A stretch of 64,000 nt of DNA from CAIWHR01 sp963734085 (GTDB lineage Bacteria > Pseudomonadota > Gammaproteobacteria > Burkholderiales > Casimicrobiaceae). Shown here piece after piece: positions 8,139 to 15,596 of this stretch. The DNA lies in contig CAVTFT010000020.1 in the NCBI GenBank assembly GCA_963734085.1, forward strand, positions 83,314-147,313. Direction: 5' to 3'. Under the pieces are notes generated by a model. It was not told the DNA's origin. It made no database searches and saw only the letters and a program-made list of their open reading frames with translations. Numbering within the stretch: the first letter of the stretch is position 1; every line of letters begins with the position of its first letter. The position numbers were made by a program, and so were the translations under genes.

Positions 8139-8151
8139 GCTACCCCGTCGC

Positions 8152-8304
8152 CTAGAAAAGAATTGGCACTAGCAACAGAACGGCAAGCGCGAGCGCCCCC
8201 ACGATCAAAGGTTGCGGCTGGCGTGCCTCGACGAACATGAGCGATACCAGGCCACCGATCACCGCGCCGGTGGCGAGCAGCAGGATGATGCCCAGTATCG
8301 GCAT
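8152..8304 (-). CDS. Small two-span membrane protein
   Basis: A 50-residue protein, MPILGIILLLATGAVIGG..., with two helices split by EARQPQP. GGAG lies 10 bases before the ATG. It is the first gene downstream of the promoter-like module at 8372-8453 and upstream of the 68-residue membrane gene. Function unknown. Confidence 0.55.
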   Translation of the reverse strand: MPILGIILLLATGAVIGGLVSLMFVEARQPQPLIVGALALAVLLLVPILF

Positions 8305-8371
8305 TCGCTGGTCTCCGCTAAAGCTCTAGCTCGACGCACCACAGCACATACCGTGCCGCGCACGCCGGCCA

Positions 8372-8453
8372 GCGATGAGGATTCCACAACAGGGACTCAG
8401 TCGGTGTCGCGGCTGACAACCGGACATGCCATCAACAATTTGTGAACGACGAT
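8372..8453 (-). promoter_or_regulatory. Duplicated upstream module, copy A
   Basis: Two blocks, GCGATGAGGAT (8372-8382) and a 39-bp block (8415-8453, containing CATCAACAATTTGTGAACG), are repeated with nearly the same spacing at 8864-8946. Both copies sit directly upstream of a minus-strand micro-operon. The 39-bp block contains the near-palindrome CAACAATTTGTG. A shared promoter with an operator is the simplest reading; clear -35 and -10 boxes were not pinned down. Confidence 0.65.
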
Positions 8454-8495
8454 ATGCAGCGATCGCCAGGATCGACGATCTCGACCGCGGGTAGG

Positions 8496-8660
8496 CTAGG
8501 ACACGTCCGAGCGCCGCTGCGTATCCTTGTGCGCAGTACCCTTCGTCATCCTTTTGTAGTCGCCGAAGAGCGGGATGACTCCCATCGCTATCAGGATGCC
8601 CAGTACGATAGCTACGCCGATTCCGACCACAATCAGCACAGTCCCGAATTGGATGGTCAT
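8496..8660 (-). CDS. Small single-span membrane protein
   Basis: A 54-residue protein starting MTIQFGTVLIVVGIG with one hydrophobic helix (residues 5-30) and a basic polar tail (YKRMTKGTAHKD). It overlaps the preceding gene by ATGA, so translation is likely coupled. It is the second gene behind promoter module copy B. Function unknown. Confidence 0.55.
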   Translation of the reverse strand: MTIQFGTVLIVVGIGVAIVLGILIAMGVIPLFGDYKRMTKGTAHKDTQRRSDVS

Positions 8661-8863
8661 TCGATCCCCGCAAGATCGAGATCGTGCGCGGTCGCGGGCC
8701 GTAGCATTCGCAACGGTAGCTCCGTTTCACGCGGATCAGGAGGGATGCTTAGATAGCGGATGATGGCTCGCTCGTCCCGTGTGAGACTCACGATTTCAGC
8801 GACGAAACCGTTCGGTGTCGCGACGCGATCGCCAATAACGTAGCGAGGCTTGATCTTCCCCAT
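8657..8863 (-). CDS. Small KOW/SH3-like hypothetical protein
   Basis: A 68-residue soluble protein, MGKIKPRYVIGDRVATPNGF..., whose VIGDRV-x-TPNG-x-x-AEIVSL beginning resembles small SH3-like barrel proteins (KOW-like folds). That is a fold impression only. There is no clear ribosome binding site: the ATG directly abuts the conserved GCGATGAGGAT block on the other strand, so the start could be leaderless or lie further in. It overlaps the membrane gene downstream by four bases. Confidence 0.5.
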   Translation of the reverse strand: MGKIKPRYVIGDRVATPNGFVAEIVSLTRDERAIIRYLSIPPDPRETELPLRMLRPATAHDLDLAGIE

Positions 8864-8946
8864 GCGATGAGGATCGCATCACAGAGCTGCAATCTGTGTT
8901 GCCGGCCGACAACCGGACATGCCATCAACAATTTGTGAACGACGAT
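8864..8946 (-). promoter_or_regulatory. Duplicated upstream module, copy B
   Basis: Second copy of the module at 8372-8453. The 39-bp block (8908-8946) is identical, the 11-bp block (8864-8874) is identical, and the 33 bases between them are similar but diverged. It lies immediately upstream of the 68-residue gene at 8657-8863. Confidence 0.65.
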
Positions 8947-9042
8947 CTGCCGAAGTCCCGCCACGGAAAGAGAAGCGCCCCGACCGACTGTGGAGAAGAC
9001 TAGGGGCACCGTGCTGCGGTCATCGCGGGCAGCAGTGCAGCC

Positions 9043-9150
9043 GGACAGGACCGGACAGAACGGGACATTTGTCCCGCTGCATCCACTGCTGGTCCGGACA
9101 GGACGGGACATATACCTTTAGGTATGTCCGTCCGTCCGGGCAGGATGTCC
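9043..9150. repeat. Phased GGACA repeat cluster with palindromes
   Basis: GGACA occurs at 9043, 9053 and 9063, then at 9096 and 9106, so the spacings are exactly 10 bases within each group. The inverted form TGTCC is at 9070, 9125 and 9146. CGGGACATTTGTCCCG (9061-9076) is a perfect 7-bp inverted repeat around TT, and GGACATATACC/GGTATGTCC (9107-9129) is a second near-palindrome. Helical phasing indicates cooperative binding by one protein, such as a repressor, a partition protein or an initiator. Confidence 0.6.
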
Positions 9151-9280
9151 GGTCTTTGGTTATTTGGCGAACAGGTTTAGTAGGGCCACGCATAGCCCCC
9201 CGCAATGCCGACCAGCCCCGGACCTTGCAGGGCATCTCGAAGGCGTCCAAACCGCTTTCGGCGTGCGTCGGTGGCCCTGG

Positions 9281-9541
9281 CTGACGCACCGCGTGGCTGC
9301 CAGCAACGCCTACACCGGATCGCTGTTGCGCACGTCGGGTCCGCGATTCGATGCCTATAACCCGGGGGACGCGGTGCAGCCGATCCCGGCGGTGGGCACG
9401 GCGACACTGACGTTCGCCAACGGCAACAGCGCGGCGTTCACTTACATGACCAACGGCAGCGGCGGATTGCCAGCCGGCATTAACCAGACCAAGTCGATCG
9501 TCCGCTTCCCATTCGGACCAGGCGGTACCACCTGTCAATAG
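9281..9541 (+). pseudogene. 3' remnant of a secreted betaproteobacterial protein
   Basis: About 80 codons survive: NAYTGSLLRTSGP, VGTATLTFANGN, then a Ser/Gly-rich strand and a final PGGTTCQ with stop. This matches the repeated C-terminal beta-strand module (G-x-A-T-x-T-F-x-D-G-N...F-x-Y...K-x-I-x-R) that I know from many secreted Burkholderiales proteins. There is no upstream homologous sequence, no start and no signal peptide, and the GGACA cluster precedes it, so the 5' part has been lost. Confidence 0.5.
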
Positions 9542-9808
9542 TCATCGAGTCTTAGGCCGAGTCACGCACCATGATTCTGACACCGGGCAAGTTCTTGCCG
9601 GCGAGGTGGGAGCACGAGGACTGTCTTTGAAGGCGCAATGGCCATTAAATCTCGTACGGCGCGAGACGGCCGGGCGCCAAGCGCAATTAGGCGACACACA
9701 ATGAAGATGTCGTGCTCTCGTCACAGTGAATTGGGACGCCGTGAAAGGAACGTCGCAAATCGATCACCGTCCTGTCACGGCGGCGCACACTCGGGTAAGA
9801 TGTAACGC

Positions 9809-10048
9809 ATGGAAGCGACTGACATACTTGCCGACATCCTTCGCCTTCCGCCGGAGGAGCGCGCGCGTCTGGCACGCGAACTGATCCGCAGCCTCGACGG
9901 CGAAACGGACGCCGACGCCGCGCAAGCTTGGGACGCAGAGATCGAGCGTCGCGGTGCGGAGGTCGACTCCGGTACTGCCGCTACCATGACTCTCGACGAG
10001 TACCGGTCTCATGTCCGCCGACGCCGCGCAGCGCGCGCGAAGCGTTGA
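9809..10048 (+). CDS. Antitoxin, addiction-module component family
   Basis: A 79-residue protein: MEATDILADILRLPPEERARLARELIRSLDG is the classic N-terminus of the short addiction-module (TIGR02574-type) antitoxins, followed by an acidic linker and a basic tail. It is expected to bind the toxin encoded immediately downstream and to repress the pair. The toxin frame overlaps its stop codon. The pair lies just inside the second att copy, as often found in stabilised islands. Confidence 0.85.
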   Translation: MEATDILADILRLPPEERARLARELIRSLDGETDADAAQAWDAEIERRGAEVDSGTAATMTLDEYRSHVRRRRAARAKR

Positions 10049-10341
10049 ACCTTCGAATCCACCCACTCGCGGTCGCGGAGATCGATCACGAAGTCGATTA
10101 CTACGAGTCGCGCAGTGCGGGGCTTGGAGCCGAGCTGGAAGACGAGATCGACGCTGTTCTCGAAACGATCCTTCAATTTCCCCGGGCTGCGCCTCAGTGG
10201 AGGGATCGCCCAGACCGTCGCGTCGCAGCGCTTGATCGGTTTCCCTTTACGCTCGTGTATCAGATCAAGGTCGACGAGATCGTGATACTCGCACTGGCGC
10301 ACACCAGCCGGCGGCCGGGCTACTGGTCGCATCGCCGCTGA
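10045..10341 (+). CDS. RelE/ParE-family toxin
   Basis: A 98-residue protein starting at a TTG that overlaps the antitoxin stop (TTGA). The family pattern is seen: RIHPLAVAEIDHEVDYYESR, then GLGAELEDEIDAVLETILQFP, RRVAALDRFPFTLVYQI and a C-terminal VILALAHTSRRPGYW. Members are mRNA interferases or gyrase poisons, and the sequence does not show which. An ATG start was not found in frame; TTG with four-base coupling is a common arrangement for such pairs. Confidence 0.85.
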   Translation: MNLRIHPLAVAEIDHEVDYYESRSAGLGAELEDEIDAVLETILQFPRAAPQWRDRPDRRVAALDRFPFTLVYQIKVDEIVILALAHTSRRPGYWSHRR

Positions 10342-10375
10342 GGCGCCTTCACCTGTAGACGGGTCCGGTTGCAGC

Positions 10376-10393
10376 CCCCCGCAACCAAACAAT
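10376..10393. other. Second att-like copy of the tRNA-fMet 3' end
   Basis: CCCCCGCAACCAAACAAT matches 4441-4458 at 17 of 18 positions but is not part of a tRNA here; the preceding bases do not form a T-arm. It is followed, as after the tRNA, by a terminator hairpin and a GGGGTAGCG direct repeat (10435 onward), then by the second copy of the small-gene leader. It probably marks the right end of the 5.9-kb island and the left end of a second, decayed one. Confidence 0.6.
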
Positions 10394-10396
10394 TCA

Positions 10397-10425
10397 ACGG
10401 CTTGCCTTCTGGCAGGCCGTTTTTG
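10397..10425 (+). terminator. Rho-independent terminator after the toxin and att copy
   Basis: Stem ACGGCTTGCC and GGCAGGCCGT (ten pairs, one G-T), loop TTCT, then TTTTTG. It could end the toxin-antitoxin transcript. Confidence 0.75.
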
Positions 10426-10619
10426 TATTGGCTCGGGGTAGCGCCGGGGTAGCGCCAGGCTAGAATTCGGTGCCGTTCAATCAGTGTTTACGGACCAGCC
10501 CTAATCTCTGTTCCAGCTTTCTCCAGCTCCCGCACGATCCTTTCGGACCACGCCCGCATCCCCTGTAGGTAGGCGGGGCGGCGGGGCTGGGCTGGGCTTG
10601 ATTCGTCTCGCTGCCCTGG

Positions 10620-10688
10620 TTACTCCTTGATTCGTGGCTTGACCCGGCGGCTCGGCGTGCTGTTGATCTGCGTCCGTTTGTAGGTCAT
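10620..10688 (-). pseudogene. Truncated copy of the att-adjacent small basic gene
   Basis: It starts MTYKRTQINSTPSRRVKPR, aligning with MTYERKHIASMPSRPVKPR of the gene at 4607-4798, but a small deletion brings a TAA after 22 codons. The downstream nucleotide sequence is still recognisably related. The TAAGGAG region before the ATG is also partly degraded. Confidence 0.6.
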
Positions 10689-10845
10689 CGGTAGTCTCCT
10701 TACGCGAAGCCATCTTCCCCTTGGGAACCCGATGGGAACAGGGGGTGGGGGGACAGCAAAAGCGTTTCCCGTTGAAGGCGTGTATTGCCGCTTCTGACGG
10801 TCGCATCAATTTCCACAAAGGGGGGTTGCGAACGGCACTCTGCTC
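10671..10845. repeat. Copy 2 of the diverged direct repeat
   Basis: Counterpart of 4780-4953, in the same orientation and at a similar distance from its att copy. Long identical runs are separated by scattered substitutions, so the copies have evolved apart and are not a recent duplication. Confidence 0.75.
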
Positions 10846-10958
10846 AATGACCGAGAACGTCCCCACTGCAGACACTTGGATCTGCCCAAAGCAGTCGCTC
10901 AGGGGCGACAGAGCCACTCCGATTGCCCTATCGACGTGGCGCGCCGGCGCGGATCAGG

Positions 10959-11804
10959 TCACTCCCCCGTGAAGGCTGGCTGGCGCTTTTCCTTGAACGC
11001 CCGAATGCCTTCCTTGTAGTCGTGGCTGTCGTACACGATCCGGCGCAGGCCCTGCACGCGCTCGAACCCTTGTGGACTCATTGGATGAGCCCCAGCGAGA
11101 ATTCGCAACTGCTCCTTCATTACTGCAATGCTCAATGGAGCATTCTGGGCGATGCGGTTGGCGAATTCGTAGGTGAACGCCTCGAGTTCGCTGGCCGCGA
11201 TCACGTAATTGATCATGCCGAGACGCTCGGCCCGCTCCGCGCCCACGGGCATGGCAGTGTAGGCCATCTCCTTCACGATTCGCATGCTCGTCGCGTTCAG
11301 AAACGTGAGCATGCCACTAACGTTGTACGGCACGCCCAACTTGGCGGGAGTCACGGCGAAGGTCGCGTCGGGCGCGGCGATGATGAGGTCGCACGCGAAC
11401 ACGGTTTCGCACGCCCCGCCCCACACTCCGCCCTCGATCATCGCGATGACCGGCGCCGGGAAGATCTCGATCTCACGGATCAAGAGGCGCAGCGGATCGT
11501 CCCAGCCGAGGGGATCGCGCCCTCCCTTCGGTAGCTCCCCGACGTCATGCCCGGAGGACCACACTCTGACGCCCGGTTGCGCTCGCAGTATGACCACGCG
11601 CGCCTTGCGCTCCCTGAAGTCCGCCAGCGCCGCTATGACTTCTTGGATCACCGACTCGGAGAGCGCATTGCGCTTTTTGGCGTTATTGAGCGTGATCGTG
11701 CCGATCGGTGCGTCGAGCCTTGCGGCGATTAGCGGCATCAGTTTCTCCGTCGTGTGTACCGGGCCATGAGACTCTACCAAATTCGCATCAAAAGGGGACG
11801 GCAT
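10959..11804 (-). CDS. scpB: Methylmalonyl-CoA decarboxylase, crotonase family
   Basis: A 281-residue cytoplasmic protein matching what I know of E. coli ScpB (YgfG): GTITLNNAKKRNALSESVI, then GHDVGELPKGGRDPL and DDPLR, EGGVWGGACE (oxyanion-hole Gly region), a PAKLGVPYN block and a YDSHDYKEGI...F.EKR C-terminus. It converts methylmalonyl-CoA to propionyl-CoA. The ATG at 11804 follows CAGGAGGT; an upstream in-frame ATG at 11885 lacks such a site. It is a single gene with no mutase beside it. The other crotonase reading (enoyl-CoA hydratase) is less likely given the GHDV/ELP motif. Confidence 0.82.
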   Translation of the reverse strand: MPSPFDANLVESHGPVHTTEKLMPLIAARLDAPIGTITLNNAKKRNALSESVIQEVIAALADFRERKARVVILRAQPGVRVWSSGHDVGELPKGGRDPLGWDDPLRLLIREIEIFPAPVIAMIEGGVWGGACETVFACDLIIAAPDATFAVTPAKLGVPYNVSGMLTFLNATSMRIVKEMAYTAMPVGAERAERLGMINYVIAASELEAFTYEFANRIAQNAPLSIAVMKEQLRILAGAHPMSPQGFERVQGLRRIVYDSHDYKEGIRAFKEKRQPAFTGE

Positions 11805-12357
11805 CGCGACCTCCTGGGGCGAGGTCTTGCGCGCTAACGCGACACCATGCAATCGACGAGCGAGATCAGAGGGGGATAGCTGCATACACCACTCCCTAGA
11901 CGGCGGTGCGCCGGCGTCCGACTGGCTATTTGCGCGGGGACGCCGCGGGCCGCTCTTGGCCGAAGCGCCAGTTGATGAGTCGTGCTTTGACGACCGCTCC
12001 CGCGGCAAAGGAGGCGGTCGTCGCTGTGGGTCGAACTGGCGTATATGGACCCCTCCTCGGTTGCAAGCACTCCGTTCTTTGGCTTTGAGGTACGACTGCT
12101 CACGTATATGGACCCCTCCTCGGTTGCAAGCACTCCGTTCTTTGGCTTTGAGGTACGACTGCTCACGTATATCCGGCCTCTACCTGCCGCATCGAGCTAT
12201 CGATGCCGGGCCATAATGGGCTATTCGCGCGCCAGTTCCCAATCGCTATCTCGGCCTTGAAGGCCCTGCCAATTCTCGGGGTTCGCTAGCGCCGGTTCGA
12301 CCTGTCGGCCATCAAGCGGCTTGCTTTGCAATCGTGGTGGATGGGCTCCTCGGTTAA
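11805..12357. other. Gene-free stretch with IS remnants
   Basis: No credible gene was found. It holds the 63-bp tandem repeat (12040-12165), a GGCCGCTCTTGGCCG dispersed-repeat fragment near 11949, and the outer end of the IS1111-type element from about 12335. The rest shows nothing recognisable. Confidence 0.5.
12040..12165. repeat. Two perfect tandem copies of a 63-bp unit
   Basis: Units 12040-12102 and 12103-12165 are identical; a partial third (CGTATAT) follows. Each unit holds ATGGACCCCTCCTCGGTTGC. The first 14 bases of this also occur at the upstream end of the nearby IS1111-type element (14667-14680, opposite strand), and CTCCTCGGTT occurs at its downstream end (12348-12355 region). 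The units look like solo element ends. Confidence 0.85.
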
Positions 12358-13530
12358 GGAAGGTCTGCGAAACGGATCAATTTGGACGTGAGTCGCGGCG
12401 ATGAACTCGATCAAGCGGATGGGAAGCACGAAACGGGCGGTTTTTCGACCGCCAAGTGCGCTTTCATCCGCTATTGCTCGTGTTTCAGGCGCAACTCTCC
12501 TGTTGTCGCAACAAGTATCTTCGCGCCAGGTACAGATTGGCCAGCGCCGCCGTCACGAACAGACGATGTGCGTTCTTGGCCAAGCCACGGTAGCGCACTT
12601 TCGCAAAGCCGAAGATGCGCTTGATGACACCGATCGGGTGCTCGACCTTGGCGCGCACCCGCGACTTGGTCTGGTTCTTGCGCCGCTCGACTTCGTTGAT
12701 GATCCCGCCTTGACGGTAACGGCGATTGACGAAGTCTTGGGCCCTCGGAGCGCGAGCACGGATTACGTCACGCTTGCCTCGATACGCCTGGTCGCCCCAC
12801 ACCCGCGTTTCGTTGCCGTGCAACAGCGTCGGCAACACCGAGCTGTCCGCTACGTTCGCAGCCGTGGCCGCGACAGAGTGAATCAACTTGGTCTTGCTAT
12901 CCACCCCGACATGGGCCTTCATTCCGAAGAACCATTGCTGATTCTTCTGCGTCGGCTTCATCTCCGGATCGCGCGCTTGGTCCAAATTCTTCGTCGACGG
13001 CGGTGCGCTGATGATGGTGGCGTCGACAATGGTCCCGGTGGCGATACGCAAGCCTTGCGCCTGCAAATGACTCGCCACCGCGGCAAACAGGTGGCGGCCC
13101 AAATCATGGCTCTCGAGCAGATGGCGGAACCGCAGGATGGTGGTCTCATCCGGGGCCGGCTCGCGCCCCAAATCGATGCCCACAAACTGCCGCATCGCCA
13201 TCGAGTCGTACAACGCCTCTTCCGCCGCCGGATCGGACAGATTAAACCACTGCTGCAGGAAGTAGATCCGCAGCATTCGTTCCAAGCCCACCGGCGGGCG
13301 TCCCGCTTCGCCCTTGCTGTACATCGGCTGAATCAGCGCGCACAACTGCTTCCACGGTACTACTCGGTCCATCTCGGCGAGAAACTGCGCCCGGCGCGTC
13401 GCCTTGGCGTGCTTCTCGAATCCGGTGCTGCCGAGCGTCATCTGTTTCATCGGTCAGACCCCGCGCAACTCGATGCTTTCACTGTAGATGCTCAGTGCTG
13501 AGTTGCAAGGACTTTTGCAGAGTTTCCGTA
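12358..13530 (-). mobile_element. IS5-family element inserted in the IS1111-type element
   Basis: The ends GGAAGGTCTGCGAAA (12358) and, on the other strand, GGAAACTCTGCAAAA (ending 13530) are imperfect inverted repeats (12 of 15). The flanks are TTAA on the left and GTAA on the right, so a 4-bp duplication is only approximate. A single intact transposase gene is inside. Confidence 0.75.
12485..13450 (-). CDS. IS5-family transposase (IS5 subgroup)
   Basis: A 321-residue DDE transposase with the usual order: an N-terminal MTLGSTGFEKHAK, RPPVGLERMLRIYFLQQWFNLSD, DETTILRFRHLLE, a first catalytic Asp in GTIVDATII, a second in GDQAYRGK, and a Glu in the VEHPIGVIKRIFGF block. Length and motifs are complete, so it may be active. 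Confidence 0.92.
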   Translation of the reverse strand: MKQMTLGSTGFEKHAKATRRAQFLAEMDRVVPWKQLCALIQPMYSKGEAGRPPVGLERMLRIYFLQQWFNLSDPAAEEALYDSMAMRQFVGIDLGREPAPDETTILRFRHLLESHDLGRHLFAAVASHLQAQGLRIATGTIVDATIISAPPSTKNLDQARDPEMKPTQKNQQWFFGMKAHVGVDSKTKLIHSVAATAANVADSSVLPTLLHGNETRVWGDQAYRGKRDVIRARAPRAQDFVNRRYRQGGIINEVERRKNQTKSRVRAKVEHPIGVIKRIFGFAKVRYRGLAKNAHRLFVTAALANLYLARRYLLRQQESCA

Positions 13531-13564
13531 ACGGCACTGCCACTTCATCAAGGTCGTGCCCGTT

Positions 13565-14596
13565 TCAGGCCGCGGTCTGGTCCGCTTGATACTCCGTTCC
13601 GTGCTTCATCATCGCCCAGGCGATGCGAGTTGTCTTGTTGGCCAGCGCGACGGCCGCGACGTTGCAATGACGGGTCTCGGCAATCCGGGTGACCCACTGG
13701 CTGAGGCGATCATCTTTCCCCTTGGCCGTCCGCACGATGGATCGCGCACCGTGGATCAGCAGCGTGCGCAAGTAGGTATCGCCACGTTTGCTGATACCCA
13801 GCAGTCGCTCTTTGGCCCCGGAACTGCTTTGCCTCGGAGTCAAGCCGATAGATGCCGCCATCTGCCGACCGTTGGCGAACTGCTTTGCATCGCCGACCGT
13901 CGCCACCAACGCCGTGGCGATCATCGGCCCGACACCGCGCAGTTGCTGCAACCGCTTGGCTACTGGATCCGTGTTGGCAATCAGAGCGATTTCACGATCC
14001 AGCTCCGTCATCCGCTGGTCCAGCGCCAGCAAGTCCTGCCACAAACCGTTAAGCAGGCGCCGAAACCGCGCGCTCAGGTCGTTCTCGGCATCCTCCAGCC
14101 AGACCGGAATCGCCGCACGCAAATGCCCCAATTCCTTGGGTGCAACCAATCCGTATTCAGCCACCAAGCCACGGATCTGGTTGCCTTTCGCCTTGCGCTG
14201 GTTGCTCAACTCAAAGCGCACCCGGTGTACGGCCTGAATGTCCTGCTGCTCGATCGTCTTCACCGCCACGAAGCGCATGTTGGGCCGGCTCATCGCTTCG
14301 CAGATCGCCTCCGCATCATTGGCGTCGTTCTTGTTGCTCTTCACATACGGCTTCACGAACTGCGGCGCAATCAGCTTCACCGCAATTCCGTGCGCCTGGA
14401 ATGCTCGCGCCCAGTGGTGCGCGCCACCACAAGCCTCCATGCCGATCACGCAGCCCGGTTCAACCGCGTCCAGCAATACCTCGAGCCAGTTCGCTCGCGT
14501 CAACTTCCGCCGTAACGTCACCTTCTCATTCCGGTCGACCCCGTGTACCTGGAAGACCGCCTTTGCCAAATCTACGCCAACGCGCATAAGCTTCAT
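13565..14596 (-). CDS. IS110-family (IS1111 group) transposase
   Basis: A 343-residue DEDD recombinase. The N-terminal RuvC-like domain carries GVDLAKAVFQVHGVD and KNDANDAEAICEA; the C-terminal Tnp20 domain has LRGVGPMIATALVATVGD, GLTPRQSSSGAKERLLGISKRGD and an LIHGAR block. The ATG at 14596 is chosen because the upstream 29 codons run into the subterminal repeat. The gene is intact, but the element's downstream end, where IS1111 elements keep their guide RNA, is cut by the IS5-type insertion. Confidence 0.9.
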   Translation of the reverse strand: MKLMRVGVDLAKAVFQVHGVDRNEKVTLRRKLTRANWLEVLLDAVEPGCVIGMEACGGAHHWARAFQAHGIAVKLIAPQFVKPYVKSNKNDANDAEAICEAMSRPNMRFVAVKTIEQQDIQAVHRVRFELSNQRKAKGNQIRGLVAEYGLVAPKELGHLRAAIPVWLEDAENDLSARFRRLLNGLWQDLLALDQRMTELDREIALIANTDPVAKRLQQLRGVGPMIATALVATVGDAKQFANGRQMAASIGLTPRQSSSGAKERLLGISKRGDTYLRTLLIHGARSIVRTAKGKDDRLSQWVTRIAETRHCNVAAVALANKTTRIAWAMMKHGTEYQADQTAA

Positions 14597-14810
14597 GGTG
14601 GACCCCTTCTCTCCGTTGACTGGTCGATAACGCTTCCAGTCTGGCACGTTGATGCCGTTCGGGTGAGGAGGGGTCCATCCCATTGCTATCGACCCACAGT
14701 AGATATAGCGCGTTACGAAAACCGGACGTTCGACGGCTACATTAACCGGTGGTCAGCGGGTCCCGCGGAGCTTCGGAGAGTCACTTTCGCGGTAAACATG
14801 GACGGCGCGC

Positions 14811-15596
14811 TTATGGTGGGAGTTGAAACATTCCTCGATAGAAAAACCTCCTCGCTGCGTCCCCGTATGTCGACTTGAGCCGCGACTGAAGTGCCCCCGG
14901 TTCGTCGAATACCGACTTCGCCTCGGCAAGTGGACCCGTCACGAATGGTTGCGGGTAACCGAAGGAGAAGGAGAGAATGAGCGATCTGTCGGCGACCTTC
15001 CAAAGCTGAATTCGCATCTTGGCCCAAATCTTCCATGAGTCGCACCCTTTGCCAAATGGTTGGAGGCTCACATTTGAGATTTCGACAATGAAAATGTGCG
15101 CCCGGGCATGCTTCGCCGCCGCGGCAAGAAGTTGCTGCTCACCGGCACCCTTGTCGTTGCCGAGGAAGATTTCCTCGCGCGCAACGGGAACCGAAGTACC
15201 CTCCTGCAGCACCGCGACAAACTGATCTTGCACGTCCGCGGGGGAGAATTCCCGTTGTCCGATCTCGGAAATTCGTTCCGGAAGACCCGGATAAGCCGCG
15301 TCGAGCTTCTGATCGCACACGGAAGCGTCGGCCGCTAGTGCAAACGGAGCGATGATCAGACCAAGGGGAACGAGGGGACCCCCGAATCCGTTACGCGTTC
15401 CTCCGGCCGCCGGCCCCTCCGCATCGACCAAATTGCTTTCGACAATTGCGGCTTTGGCCGGCGGCGGGGAGAGGATCGCCACGCCGATGCCATCGGGCGA
15501 CAGCAGATACGGACGCGTACTGGTTGTCGCGCACCCACCCATGCACAGAACGATCCCGATGACTGTAACAGCGAACCACTTCGAGACGCAGAACAC
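14811..15596 (-). CDS. Putative outer-membrane or periplasmic lipoprotein
   Basis: A 261-residue protein starting at GTG (15596) after GGGAGGG. The signal peptide FCVSKWFAVTVIGIVLC ends in lipobox MGGC. The mature part has no recognised domain; it has an Ala-rich stretch at EQQLLAAAAKHARAHIF and a beta-rich end with RIQLWKVADRSLILSF. A role in envelope stress or transport cannot be deduced. It starts in the gap between the IS zone and the DUF5996 gene and appears to be monocistronic. Confidence 0.65.
   Translation of the reverse strand: MFCVSKWFAVTVIGIVLCMGGCATTSTRPYLLSPDGIGVAILSPPPAKAAIVESNLVDAEGPAAGGTRNGFGGPLVPLGLIIAPFALAADASVCDQKLDAAYPGLPERISEIGQREFSPADVQDQFVAVLQEGTSVPVAREEIFLGNDKGAGEQQLLAAAAKHARAHIFIVEISNVSLQPFGKGCDSWKIWAKMRIQLWKVADRSLILSFSFGYPQPFVTGPLAEAKSVFDEPGALQSRLKSTYGDAARRFFYRGMFQLPP

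Larger units (their letters stand above)
12335..14690 (-). mobile_element. IS1111-type (IS110 family) element interrupted by an IS5-type element
   Basis: The transposase gene lies at 13565-14596. Subterminal inverted repeats are seen outside it: on the minus strand GGATGGACCCCTCCTC near 14682, and on the plus strand GGATGGGCTCCTCGG near 12340. The downstream end is split by the IS5-type insertion at 12358-13530. Exact termini cannot be fixed, since this group makes no clean terminal repeats or duplications. Confidence 0.6.

Noticed and set aside
7932..8172. Plus-strand frame covering the 68-residue membrane gene
   Set aside because: It lacks a ribosome binding site, while the minus strand gives two clear membrane helices and an upstream partner gene.
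9043..9150. CRISPR-like reading of the GGACA repeats
   Set aside because: The units are 5-10 bases with no uniform spacers and no cas genes nearby.
12040..12165. Tandem repeat read as a coding repeat (MDPSSVASTPFFGF)
   Set aside because: The unit length is a multiple of three by chance; no start signal or longer protein contains it.
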